A stretch of 64,000 bases of DNA, taken from NCBI GenBank assembly GCA_036971475.1, contig JBAIZL010000008.1, positions 10,861,895 through 10,925,894 on the forward strand. The letters run 5' to 3'. Shown here in pieces: positions 45,923 to 61,063 of the stretch; positions within the stretch are counted from its first letter, which is position 1; each line of letters opens with the position of its first letter. The position numbers and the translations under genes were made by a program. The notes below the pieces were generated by a model. It was not told the origin of the DNA, did no database searches, and saw only the letters and a list, made by a program, of their open reading frames with translations. Source of the stretch: Prosapia bicincta. Taxonomy: Eukaryota; Arthropoda; Insecta; Hemiptera; Cercopidae.

Positions 45923-47609
45923 TGCGCGCGAACGCGTTGTATATGGTTATGTGTGTGTGTGTAATTATTTGTTTGTTTAAGTGTGTCTGTATGTGTACAT
46001 TTGTGTATAAAAACAAATATTTTTATCCATCACAAGGACACACATTATACATATATACTTAAGTACGTAAGCGCGCGCGTGTGTTCGTGTATTAATTTGT
46101 TACAAAAAATACTTCCATTTGAACAACAATTTAATAATTGAATTAGTATTTTAATTATTGTGATTTTGTGTGCCAATAAGTAATTTAAATTCTATAATAA
46201 TTAGGTTATAACGAATGCCACCTGTCAACAAATAACGAGTACGGGAAAATAACTACTGGTTCCAAGTAGGTAATAACTGTTATACCTTACCTTTGCTCAC
46301 AAACTCAGCTAAGACTTCCTTAAAAACATTAGAACATTTATTTTGTTTAAACCGGTTGTATATCTGCAAATATACAAAGTGGAACTATATAAACAAGACA
46401 ACTAAATCCTTTTCCAAATCGAAAGTAATGCAAAACGCAAACAAAAAGAAATCGATTTAACAAAGAAAAAGTCGATTTTAATTGAAAAGCGACTAAGCTA
46501 ATTGCACGGTTAATTTGTAACAGGTGTTCCGGGCAAGGAAGCCCAAACCAAACCTCCAGCTCTGGTAATTTGTTCTGTACAAAGCGTTTCACTTAGCTCT
46601 GACCACTGAGCTGAGCTGAGCTTTCACCCCCTCCCTACCCAATAGACGTTGATTTTCCTGCATAACAAAGGATAGCGAACCCCTGCGGGCCTCTCGCATG
46701 CCGTATTTTTATAATTGAAAAGCGAAACTAATTACTGCGCTGCGGACGTACCTAACAAACTTATCAAATTTGATCCGCGTGACAGGCACATTATACCACC
46801 TCCACGTCCTGATGAAATGAACGGTAACGCCCGACTCCCGTGTCCTGGATTAGGTTTGTCTATAGCTTGGAGCGTAAGCGCATTCCTCTCGAAAATTGGA
46901 TAACTCGTCCTGTCTGACGCTCTTGCCGTTATTACCCGTGATGCATCACGTCTATTCCCCTCTTGCAGTGTCCGACTGATTGGTAATGCCAATAACCGAT
47001 ATGCGATGTTTGTTTGTTTAAAACAACAACAAAAAAAACGCCATACGTTTGTAGCAGAGCAAGTTAATTACCAAGTAATCCACTTGGAGCGCTCCTTAAC
47101 TGACTTTACTTGTAAATTGAAACAATTGCATCGACGTATGACACACAATTTGCTAATCAAATTATACGTTTTTTGTTCAGTTTTTTGTAATCCGACGGCA
47201 GCCAAACTGCAGCAGAAAAACTCGACGCAAATATGAATACACGCACGCACCCTCTGAAGTTAGTCTCGGTGTAAAAATAAACTGATCAAAGCAGACTGTT
47301 CGGACACAATATGTACCAGAAAATTGTTATTTAATTTTATCATTTATATGGCAATAATAATTATAATTATTTTATAGTAATATCAAAAATTATTAAAAAT
47401 TGTTTTTTAATTTGGGTCAAAGTAATCACACGATTTAAAGGAAATAAGGTTTTCAATTATTTTGTATGTTTAACAATATTTCTGATTTAAAGCCGAAAGC
47501 AAGTGTAGGCTAGCTCTTAGGACCCAGCTACTGGTGGAGGAGAACGGACGTGTCCTATATTGGTTTTGTTATATTGAGTTATAATTATCTGAACGATCCG
47601 AGCGTTTTC

Positions 47610-47612
<3 letters not shown>

Positions 47613-47669
<57 letters not shown>
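47613..47669. repeat. (TA)n tract adjoining a solo LTR
   Basis: A perfect TA run of about 57 bp ends at the LTR terminus. Its last four bases, 47666-47669, are ATAT. Confidence 0.95.
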
Positions 47670-47674
<5 letters not shown>

Positions 47675-48684
47675 CTTAACTTTTGTTATAATTATAATTT
47701 ATTTTTAATGTTATTTATTTACCTTACCTATCTAATGTCCCACCTTCAGGTTTATAAAGAATTAACAATCTTATACATTTTAAACATCACTTGCATTTAT
47801 TTCTCTACACATTATACTAAATTTATATTAATATTTTGCAGTGACAGGATTGATATCTTAAGTAACATTACAATGATAAAAGGTGGACTTCTGAGGCTTT
47901 AGATTTCTAATAAAATAACATAACAAAGATAATAAATTCAGTATTAGATAGTTGCTCTCGGGTCGCTATTACGGGAACTTTGCTTTTTAAATTAGAAATG
48001 GTGAAACTAGATGAATTTTTATAAATTTTAATGAAATTAAATTTGTTCCTAACTTTACTAAATATAGCTGTCTATTGGCTACAATTATATCCAAATAATA
48101 CTTATAGTTTTGTAGAGCTCCTGGAATCTTGGCCTTTGTTACATTCTGCGCTTACACTTGACACAAAAAAAACTTATTTCTTAATACTTTAAAATAAACT
48201 TTTACGTCACACTTTTTTAAAATTTACTTATAACACAAAAATATTTACTCAATTTAATAATTTACTCCTTTTACAATACTGCCATCTTTGTCCCCACCAA
48301 TCCCTCTTCCTTCTTCTGAAGGTCCCTTAAAGCTTAAAAACTTCTCCTGATCATTTAGTTTTTATTGAAATCCCTAATCCTCCCTCTACCAATATGCAAT
48401 ATGTTCTTTGTAGTTTCCCAGTTTCCACAATTAGCCCATCTAACGGTACCGAGTTATTTTCCCAGGCTATCGGTAAGTGGAATTTCCCGTCTTAATAAGT
48501 TTGGATCCTTTCTATTGTCAATGGTTGCCCGCACGCAGTTTATAGCTTTCCTGGAAAAGAATAATGAATGGTGCCTGCTTTGTCGGCACCTTACCAAACT
48601 ATTAATGTCTTTCTTTGCTTAATCCTACAGATAATTATTTAACTCTAACTAAATTTATTCTAAAGCCTCACACGTTAGGTTATA
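47670..48684 (-). mobile_element. solo LTR of the retrotransposon family at 20201-24379
   Basis: Read on the minus strand, 1015 bp begin TATAACCTAACG, end GTTATA, and align throughout with the two LTRs at 20205 and 23429, including 'aagcaggcacca', 'aagacgggaaat' and 'gtcgctattacggg' (plus strand). It is more diverged than the two paired LTRs are from each other. It keeps the segment missing from the right LTR of the other element. ATAT flanks both ends (47666-47669 and 48685-48688). No internal region adjoins it, which fits LTR-LTR recombination. The 85-codon frame at 48365-48622 lies within it and is not a gene. Confidence 0.88.
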
Positions 48685-49131
48685 ATATATAAATATATAG
48701 GATATATCGCTAACACTTTAATGTAGTTAATTAAGAAGTTTAATTGGTTTATTTCTGAGTCGACTTTCGAGAAGTATTAATTTCGTCAGTCATTTTCAAG
48801 TTTTTTAGAAGACTGCTAATAAGACGTAGAGGTCTTGGCTTGTAAGAAGCTTGAAAATGAGAGCACGTAATTAGTAGTTCTCAAAAAGTCGACTCGTAAA
48901 CCTACACGATTCCTGTTTAGGTACATTAAAGTATAAGTGATAAGTGAACACAAGAAAACAGTGTTGAGAAGTTTAAATATATGTATTTTTAATTCGTCAA
49001 CTAGATGTGTTGGCTGTACGAAAACCCCCTCAGTGATGGCACGGCAAAGTGTAATGACTTGTCAGCATTACTACTGTAGTTTACGTAAAGCTTCCAACGC
49101 ACTGTGAGCTAATATTCGTATTCACGCAAAC
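48685..49131. other. unique spacer containing an imperfect inverted repeat
   Basis: Nothing coding is seen. The inverted repeat at 48757-48896 is listed separately. Confidence 0.5.
48757..48896. repeat. imperfect inverted repeat, arms of about 50 bp
   Basis: The left arm starts 'gagtcgactttcgagaag' and continues to 'cattttcaag'. The right arm on the minus strand starts 'cgagtcgactttttgagaac' and continues to 'cattttcaagctt'. Several mismatches and small gaps separate the arms. Confidence 0.75.
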
Positions 49132-50189
<1,058 letters not shown>

Positions 50190-53100
50190 GAAATAATACT
50201 ATTGCATTATGTGTAATGTTATCATTGTCTAATGATATGGAGAGTGTGAAATAATACTATTGCATTATGTGTAATGTTATCATTGTCTAATGATATGGAG
50301 AGTGTGAAATAATACTATTGCATTATGTGTAATGTTATCATTGTCTAATGATATGGAGAGTGTGAAATAATACTATTGCATTATGTGTAATGTTATCATT
50401 GTCTAATGATATGGAGAGTGTGAAATAATACTATTGCATTATGTGTAATGTTATCATTGTCTAATGATATGGAGAGTGTGAAATAATACTATTGCATTAT
50501 GTGTAATGTTATCATTGTCTAATGATATGGAGAGTGTGAAATAATACTATTGCATTATGTGTAATGTTATCATTGTCTAATGATATGGAGAGTGTGAAAT
50601 AATACTATTGCATTATGTGTAATGTTATCATTGTCTAATGATATGGAGAGTGTGAAATAATACTATTGCATTATGTGTAATGTTATCATTGTCTAATGAT
50701 ATGGAGAGTGTGAAATAATACTATTGCATTATGTGTAATGTTATCATTGTCTAATGATATGGAGAGTGTGAAATAATACTATTGCATTATGTGTAATGTT
50801 ATCATTGTCTAATGATATGGAGAGTGTGAAATAATACTATTGCATTATGTGTAATGTTATCATTGTCTAATGATATGGAGAGTGTGAAATAATACTATTG
50901 CATTATGTGTAATGTTATCATTGTCTAATGATATGGAGAGTGTGAAATAATACTATTGCATTATGTGTAATGTTATCATTGTCTAATGATATGGAGAGTG
51001 TGAAATAATACTATTGCATTATGTGTAATGTTATCATTGTCTAATGATATGGAGAGTGTGAAATAATACTATTGCATTATGTGTAATGTTATCATTGTCT
51101 AATGATATGGAGAGTGTGAAATAATACTATTGCATTATGTGTAATGTTATCATTGTCTAATGATATGGAGAGTGTGAAATAATACTATTGCATTATGTGT
51201 AATGTTATCATTGTCTAATGATATGGAGAGTGTGAAATAATACTATTGCATTATGTGTAATGTTATCATTGTCTAATGATATGGAGAGTGTGAAATAATA
51301 CTATTGCATTATGTGTAATGTTATCATTGTCTAATGATATGGAGAGTGTGAAATAATACTATTGCATTATGTGTAATGTTATCATTGTCTAATGATATGG
51401 AGAGTGTGAAATAATACTATTGCATTATGTGTAATGTTATCATTGTCTAATGATATGGAGAGTGTGAAATAATACTATTGCATTATGTGTAATGTTATCA
51501 TTGTCTAATGATATGGAGAGTGTGAAATAATACTATTGCATTATGTGTAATGTTATCATTGTCTAATGATATGGAGAGTGTGAAATAATACTATTGCATT
51601 ATGTGTAATGTTATCATTGTCTAATGATATGGAGAGTGTGAAATAATACTATTGCATTATGTGTAATGTTATCATTGTCTAATGATATGGAGAGTGTGAA
51701 ATAATACTATTGCATTATGTGTAATGTTATCATTGTCTAATGATATGGAGAGTGTGAAATAATACTATTGCATTATGTGTAATGTTATCATTGTCTAATG
51801 ATATGGAGAGTGTGAAATAATACTATTGCATTATGTGTAATGTTATCATTGTCTAATGATATGGAGAGTGTGAAATAATACTATTGCATTATGTGTAATG
51901 TTATCATTGTCTAATGATATGGAGAGTGTGAAATAATACTATTGCATTATGTGTAATGTTATCATTGTCTAATGATATGGAGAGTGTGAAATAATACTAT
52001 TGCATTATGTGTAATGTTATCATTGTCTAATGATATGGAGAGTGTGAAATAATACTATTGCATTATGTGTAATGTTATCATTGTCTAATGATATGGAGAG
52101 TGTGAAATAATACTATTGCATTATGTGTAATGTTATCATTGTCTAATGATATGGAGAGTGTGAAATAATACTATTGCATTATGTGTAATGTTATCATTGT
52201 CTAATGATATGGAGAGTGTGAAATAATACTATTGCATTATGTGTAATGTTATCATTGTCTAATGATATGGAGAGTGTGAAATAATACTATTGCATTATGT
52301 GTAATGTTATCATTGTCTAATGATATGGAGAGTGTGAAATAATACTATTGCATTATGTGTAATGTTATCATTGTCTAATGATATGGAGAGTGTGAAATAA
52401 TACTATTGCATTATGTGTAATGTTATCATTGTCTAATGATATGGAGAGTGTGAAATAATACTATTGCATTATGTGTAATGTTATCATTGTCTAATGATAT
52501 GGAGAGTGTGAAATAATACTATTGCATTATGTGTAATGTTATCATTGTCTAATGATATGGAGAGTGTGAAATAATACTATTGCATTATGTGTAATGTTAT
52601 CATTGTCTAATGATATGGAGAGTGTGAAATAATACTATTGCATTATGTGTAATGTTATCATTATCTAATGATATGGAGAGTGTGAAATAATACTATTGCA
52701 TTATGTGTAATGTTATCATTGTCTAATGATATGGAGAGTGTGAAATAATACTATTGCATTATGTGTAATGTTATCATTGTCTAATGATATGGAGAGTGTG
52801 AAATAATACTATTGCATTATGTGTAATGTTATCATTGTCTAATGATATGGAGAGTGTGAAATAATACTATTGCATTATGTGTAATGTTATCATTGTCTAA
52901 TGATATGGAGAGTGTGAAATAATACTATTGCATTATGTGTAATGTTATCATTATCTAATGATATGGAGAGTGTGAAATAATACTATTGCATTATGTGTAA
53001 TGTTATCATTGTCTAATGATATGGAGAGTGTGAAATAATACTATTGCATTATGTGTAATGTTATCATTGTCTAATGATATGGAGAGTGTGAAATAATACT

Positions 53101-53272
53101 ATTGCATTATGTGTAATGTTATCATTGTCTGATGATATGGAGAGTGTGAAATAATACTATTGCATTATGTGTAATGTTATCATTATCTAATGATATGGAG
53201 AGTGTGAAATAATACTATTGCATTATGTGTAATGTTATCATTATCTAATGATATGGAGAGTGTGAAATAATA
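50190..53272. repeat. 58-bp tandem array, about 53 nearly identical copies
   Basis: The unit contains 'aataatactattgcattatg', 'tgtaatgttatcattgtc' and 'atgatatggagagtgtga'. The start 'aaataatact' at 50191 and 50249 gives the period of 58 bp. Almost all units are identical. The few changes seen are 'attatcta' for 'attgtcta' near 52664, 52954, 53184 and 53242, and 'gtctgatg' near 53130, all in the right fifth. Confidence 0.98.
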
Positions 53273-53820
53273 GTAGGAATTGAAACAAAATACAGTTAAA
53301 GCCTAAAGTCCACTAAATGCATTGGAATAAATATTGAAACAAATAGACTAGTTTTATTTTTTTTTCATTTTGAATTTCGTAAATTTTTCTAAAGAGTGGA
53401 AGTATTTACGGTACACAGATAAGCTATCGTTGATTTCTTAATAGATGTTTCCCATCCTAATTAACAGAAGAATGCATTTTGCACATTTAATTCACTGCAA
53501 CAGATGTAAACGTACCGTGTTCTCTTCCAAGTTTTATTTATTCACACATAAAGCAAACACGAGGAGTAAGATTAGGCCTGAAGGTGGCCTTGGCTGATTA
53601 GTCGGACAAGTTCTGACAGGCCTTGGCATGCTATGATCACGGGATAATTGAATAAAAGATTTCTATTACGGCCAAGTTACTTGCAAGCCGTTGCCAAGAG
53701 AGAAGTGAAACCTGCGCCATAGTGGACATTTCAACGCCACAGTATTAGAAATTCTTGCCAGTTTAATCATCGCTGGACCAATTTCCGTCCAGACAAGCTG
53801 CTCTTCCAAGGATTTTGTTC
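53273..53820. other. unique spacer
   Basis: Mixed composition and no gene recognised. Slightly GC-richer at about 53570-53810. Confidence 0.45.
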
Positions 53821-54020
53821 GTGGATAGCATGAGTACTACGTGGATAGCATGAGTACTACGTGGATAGCATGAGTACTACGTGGATAGCATTAGTACTAA
53901 GTGGATAGCATGAGTACTACGTGGATAGCGTGAGTACTACGTGGATAGCATTAGTACTACGTGGATAGCATGAGTACTACGTGGATAGCATTAGTGCTAC
54001 GTGGATAGCATGAGTACTAT
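53821..54020. repeat. 20-bp tandem array, 10 copies
   Basis: The unit 'gtggatagcatgagtactac' occurs ten times with single-base changes (ATTAGT for ATGAGT, GCG for GCA, GTGCTAC, ACTAAG). Confidence 0.97.
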
Positions 54021-54312
54021 ACTTGACGGAACGTTTATCAGTAACTTATGTTGCATATTTATTTAAAACTTACACCTAAACACAAAAATCAGTATTTTTT
54101 TACAATAAAGTACACTAGTTTCGATGTTATTGTAGTTTTTCTGTTAATATGTAAACATTGTTTCACAGGTTAAAGCAAAATATGGTTTGTTCCATTAAAT
54201 TTATCCCTACTATATCGGCAGCAAAAAAGGATTTGGTAAAAGCAAGGAATGTTTAAGGCCTGCTATTTCTACAAGCATATGGCTTTCAATTAAGGCTAAA
54301 ACACTGGCCTTA
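54021..54312. other. unique AT-rich spacer
   Basis: Nothing recognised. Confidence 0.5.
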
Positions 54313-54494
54313 AAGGATATTTCTTTGCAAATCCACTTTATTGAAAGCAAAATTAGCTATATTTCTTTACAAATCCACATTATTGAAGGCAAAACTAGCT
54401 ATATTTATTAATAAAGCTACTTTTCTGAAAGAAAAACTAGCTATATTTCTTTACAACACTGACATTTTTCAAGTCAAAACTAGCTATATTTTTT
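54313..54494. repeat. degenerate 42-bp tandem repeat, about 4 copies
   Basis: 'agctatatttctttac' recurs at 54355, 54397, 54439 and 54482 (spacings 42, 42 and 43 bp), with a diverged first copy at about 54313. The rest of the unit resembles 'aaatccacattattgaagg'. Confidence 0.85.
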
Positions 54495-54496
54495 TA

Positions 54497-55535
54497 CCTG
54501 CTGTCTGATACCCAGTACTTGCTGCCAGCTACCCACTACCTGTTACTATGTACCTTCTACCTGCTGCCAGCTACCCACTACCTGCTACTATGTACCTTCT
54601 ACCTGCTGCCAGCTACCCACTACCTGCTACTATGTACCTTCTACCTGCTGCCAGCTACCCACTACCTGCTACTATGTACCTTCTACCTGCTGCCAGCTAC
54701 CCACTACCTGCTACTATGTACCTTCTACCTGCTGCCAGCTACCCACTACCTGCTACTATGTACCTTCTACCTGCTGCCAGCTACCCACTACCTGCTACTA
54801 TGTACCTTCTACCTGCTGCCAGCTACCCACTACCTGTTACTATGTACCTTCTACCTGCTGCCAGCTACCCACTACCTGTTACTATGTACGTTCTACCTGC
54901 TGCCAGCTACCCACTACCTGTTACTATGTACCTTCTACTTGCTGCCAGCTACCCACTACCTGTTACTATGTACCTTCTACCTGCTGCCAGCTACCCACTA
55001 CCTGTTACTATGTACGTTCTACCTGCTGCCAGCTACCCACTACCTGTTACTATGTACGTTCTACCTGCTGCCAGCTACCCACTACCTGTTACTATGTACC
55101 TTCTACCTGCTGCCAGCTACCCACTACCTGTTACTATGTACCTTCTACCTGCTGCCAGCTACCCACTACCTGTTACTATGTACCTTCTACCTGCTGCCAG
55201 CTACCCACTACCTGTTACTATGTACCTTCTACCTGCTGCCAGCTACCCACTACCTGTTACTATGTACCTTCTACCTGCTGCCAGCTACCCATTACCTGCT
55301 GTCTGCTACCCACTGCCTGCTGTCTGCTACCCACTACCTGCTACTATGTACCCTCTACCTGCTGTATGCTACCCACTACTTGCTGCCAGCTACCCTCTAC
55401 CTGTTACTATGTACCTTCTACCTGCTGCCAGCTACCCATTACCTGCTGTCTGCTACCCACTACCTGCTGTCTCCTACCCACTACCTGCTACTATGTACCC
55501 TCTACCTGCTACCACCTACCCACTACTTGCTGCCC
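54497..55535. repeat. 42-bp tandem array with irregular right end
   Basis: The unit contains 'tacctgctgccagctaccc' and 'actacctg(c/t)tactatgtac'. It is regular to about 55285, then the sub-blocks CTGCTGTCTGCTACC and CTGCTACTATGTACC are shuffled to about 55535. Two plus-strand frames stay open (54519-55619 and 54548-55615) because 42 is a multiple of three. Neither has a recognisable domain, so no gene is called. Confidence 0.96.
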
Positions 55536-56455
55536 GGTTCAGTACATATAATACAGAGACAGCAGTTACAAGACTATTTTCTAATCGCAATCTTTTTAAA
55601 AGATTTAAATACTAAATAAGATATTATAGTAAAATCATTTAAGAAACGTGATTTGCGCACTTAAGACACTATTATCTTTACAAAGTGTTATGTCTAGACA
55701 TCGAAATTTAATTGTCAAACACTAAAAACATTTTTTACAAAACATCATTACTAATAACATTTTAGAGAAAAAAAGAACACGAGACGCTGTTCAGTTTCAA
55801 AGTAGGGGGGCGTGGCCATTCGGCAATGAAGAAAAGTCGTGTTTTCGGTGGAAAAAGGATTGCCACGCGAGTGGAGCGGGCGGGGGAGGAGTTTTTCATT
55901 CAACTAATTCGCGTTTCTTTCGCTAAGTGATTACCACTTTAAAAGGCTTTGGTAATCTCGTGTCGGGCCGGTCGAGAAATCGATAACTATTCAATTGCTG
56001 ACGACTTGTGTTCCAGTGCATTTAAGTAATTATTTCTGTCGATAACGAACTTTTGCAATGCGTTATGTAGCGCTCGCTTAAGCCCTTTAATAACCGTCAA
56101 CTATTGCAGTAAATGGATTTGCTTTCTTCCGAAGTACTGCCAGCACGCGACTCTTTTAGCGCGTTCTATTACAAGGTAGGTGGTGATAGAAACAATACAC
56201 GGGAAATTATATAAAGAATCTCCCAACTAGGTGGTTTTTCTTTTACTATCTGCAAACATTCTTCATATAATTTACCATTTAAGGACCAAGATATAGAAAA
56301 AGTTCTACGTGCTGCAAATACTCTGTGGTTACTTTTTTCCATCCAGGAAATGAGAGCGTTACAAGCCGCCAAAAGGATTTACAACTGTACAATGATCTGG
56401 AGATTCACCAAGGGTAAACCAGATTCGTCACGCTCTCTCTACGTCCAGCTGTAAG
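55536..56455. other. unique region with a GC-rich island
   Basis: About 55800-56160 is GC/CpG-rich (for example 'gtggagcgggcgggggagg') and stands out from its AT-rich surroundings. No exon is recognised. It may be a regulatory element. The 67-codon minus frame at 56169-56372 has no recognisable domain. Confidence 0.4.
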
Positions 56456-57505
56456 GGTGGACTTTTAAATGTTGAATGCAAAATGTTTACGTCCAAGCCT
56501 TTAAATGTTGAATGTTTACGTCCGGGCTTTTAAATGTTGAATGTTAAATGTTTACGTCCGGGTCTTTAAATGTTGAATGTTAAATGTTTACTTCCGGGCC
56601 TTTAAATGTGTAATGTTAAATGTTTACGTCCGGGCTGTTAAATGTTGAATGTTAAATGTTTACTTCCGGGCCTTTAAATGTGTAATGTTAAATGTTTACG
56701 TCCGGGCTGTTAAATGTTGAATGTTAAATGTTTACGTCCGGGCTGTTAAATGTTGAATGTTAAATGTTTACGTCCAAGCCTTTAAATGTTGAATGTTTAC
56801 GTCCGGGCTTTTAAATGTTGAATGTTAAATGTTTACGTCCGGGTCTTTAAATGTTGAATGTTAAATGTTTACTTCCGGGCCTTTAAATGTGTAATGTTAA
56901 ATGTTTACGTCCGGGCTGTTAAATGTTGAATGTTAAATGTTTACTTCCGGGCCTTTAAATGTGTAATGTTAAATGTTTACGTCCGGGCTGTTAAATGTTG
57001 AATGTTAAATGTTTACGTCCGGGCTGTTAAATGTTGAATGTTAAATGTTTACGTCCAAGCCTTTAAATGTTGAATGTTAAATGTTTACGTCCGGGTCTTT
57101 AAATGTTGAATGTTAAATGTTTACTTCCGGGCCTTTAAATGTGTAATGTTAAATGTTTACGTCCGGGCTGTTAAATGTTGAATGTTAAATGTTTACGTCC
57201 GGGCTGTTAAATGTTGAATGCAAAATGTTTACGTCCAAGCCTTTAAATGTTGAATGTTTACGTCCGGGCTTTTAAATGTTGAATGTTAAATGTTTACGTC
57301 CGGGTCTTTAAATGTTGAATGTTAAATGTTTACTTCCGGGCCTTTAAATGTGTAATGTTAAATGTTTACGTCCGGGCTGTTAAATGTTGAATGTTAAATG
57401 TTTACTTCCGGGCCTTTAAATGTGTAATGTTAAATGTTTACGTCCGGGCTGTTAAATGTTGAATGTTAAATGTTTACGTCCGGGATGTGAAATGTTGGTG
57501 CACCA
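56456..57505. repeat. 36-bp tandem array with a 281-bp higher-order unit
   Basis: The unit is close to 'aatgttaaatgtttacgtcc' plus 'gggctgttaaatgttg'. The variant 'gtccaagcc' occurs at 56491, 56772, 57053 and 57233, spaced 281, 281 and 180 bp. 281 equals seven units of 36 bp plus one shortened unit of 29 bp, and 180 equals five units. Confidence 0.95.
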
Positions 57506-59742
<2,237 letters not shown>

Positions 59743-60061
59743 TCAGTCTCGACTCCTCCGCGGCCTTCCCACCTTGCCCTTACGCACCCCTGCGCCCGTC
59801 GTCGGCGCTCCCGCTGCAGCGGACCCCTTGAGCAGTTTATGCCAGTCCTGCTCGCACACTAGACTTCCGGCGAGGAGGTAGTAGCGGTCGCCAGGCACCA
59901 GCTGCGCACCGCACTTCGAGCAGGCGAAGCACTTCAGATGGAACACGTGGTGGGTCGGTGCTCCTCCGCCGCCCGCCACTGGTGCGCCCGCTCTCATCAC
60001 GAACTCGCTGGCGGGTATGGTCTGGCCGCACGCCGAACAGGCTCCAGAATTTCCAAACAAC
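59743..60061 (-). CDS. LMO4: LMO4-like LIM-only protein, terminal coding exon with the second LIM domain
   Basis: LIM-only proteins are nuclear adaptors. They lack DNA-binding activity and bridge LIM-domain-binding protein (LDB/Chip) with transcription factors. This exon starts after an acceptor (TTCTCAG|G, AG at 60063-60062) in phase 2, completing an Arg codon, then Leu-Phe-Gly-Asn-Ser-Gly as in the linker to LIM2 of vertebrate LMO4. Counting that Leu as 1, all eight zinc ligands are present: Cys8, Cys11, His41, Cys44 for finger one and Cys47, Cys50, Cys69, Asp72 for finger two. 'SGACSACGQTIPASEFVMR' and 'LVPGDR' match LMO4 closely and Beadex/LMO1-3 less well. Finger one carries a Gly/Ala/Pro-rich insertion at residues 25-38. 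After the domain comes a short Ala/Gly linker and a basic tail 'KGKVGRPRRSRD' before TGA. GC content is far above the flanks, as expected for coding DNA. LIM1 and upstream exons are not in the window on this strand up to 64000. Confidence 0.87.
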
Positions 60062-60793
60062 CTGAGAACATAAAGTGTTCCATTAAAAACAATAGGTTAA
60101 ATAAAATATAACTTGCTGTTCTACTTTTACTCATGACTGTACAAGTTTGTTGAAAAACCATTTTGATAACATGATTGTGACGCTCAGCTAAAAATGAAGA
60201 CAACTGTTTGGAGATATTTTTGTTATTAGAAGCGAAGATACTTTTGTTTTCAGAAGTAGAGCATATTATTATTTTTTTTTTAAATGTTTTAATCTCAAAG
60301 AATATTGTTAAGAGTTTAACTCACATTTTGTGTCTATTAAGTATAACTAAGTTTATAATTACAAAACAAAACACATCTATAACCTACCGCTGGTACTTTT
60401 GCCTCTGAATATGTGGCCGAGATAAGTAGAAAAAAGCTAGCAAAGTCTCTGGAAAACTCTTAAAAGAACGCTACTAAGAGAATACTCTGGCACAGATTTT
60501 TTTTCAGATTGCAAGTTCTTACAATCAATTTCATTTTCAAACTATTAATAATTTCGGAAACTTAAACATCTACGGTACAATATCAAAACCTATTCACAGG
60601 ACGGCAACAGCTCATATCCAACGATAGCACATCTGTCCCTGAGGTGTCTCTCTTATTAATTTAAATCATTCTAATTACAGAGAAATCAACGTTCGAAACA
60701 TCTCTCCATGACCAGTTAAACTACACCCAAATTAAATCCAGTTAAAATAAATTATAAAATGTCAAAGTTACAATGGTATAGCGATATTGTAAC

Positions 60794-60797
<4 letters not shown>
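60062..60797 (-). other. intron of the LMO4-like gene, AT-rich
   Basis: Sequence upstream of the acceptor on the minus strand. No other exon is recognised in it. Confidence 0.55.

Positions 60798-60858
<61 letters not shown>
60798..60858. repeat. (TA)n microsatellite
   Basis: A perfect TA run of about 60 bp lies in the presumed intron. Confidence 0.95.
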
Positions 60859-60861
<3 letters not shown>

Positions 60862-60890
60862 TATGGTGACATGTTTTCATGTAATATAGT

Positions 60891-60964
60891 TAATAAATTA
60901 AAAATATTTCAAAAAAAGAATAAATATATTCATTAAAAGTATTCTTGTTTTTGGAATATTTTTA

Positions 60965-61007
<43 letters not shown>

Positions 61008-61063
61008 ATTAATAAATTAAAAATATTCCAAAAACAAGAATACTTTTAATGAATATATTATTC
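60891..61063. repeat. foldback structure with a (TA)n loop and three related arms
   Basis: The arm at 60918-60970 is complementary to 61012-61063 over about 51 bp with one small indel, with a (TA)n loop between. A third, more diverged arm at 60891-60922 is a direct copy of 61011-61042 and also pairs with the second half of the middle arm. Confidence 0.88.

Larger units (their letters stand above)
42538..47612. other. long unique region, no supported gene
   Basis: Open frames of 60-95 codons occur (for example 42961-43248 plus, opening at TTG, and 44464-44742 minus), without recognisable domains. About 44200-44760 and 46500-46995 are GC/CpG-richer than the surroundings and might be regulatory or decayed coding DNA. 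45855-45922 is a CT/TA microsatellite. Confidence 0.4.

Noticed and set aside
54519..55619. Two overlapping long frames of 366 and 355 codons
   Set aside because: Both are translations of the same 42-bp array in different frames; no supporting domain or start context.
59837..60031. 64-codon frame overlapping the LIM exon on the same strand
   Set aside because: A shadow of the LIM-domain frame, which has all eight zinc ligands.
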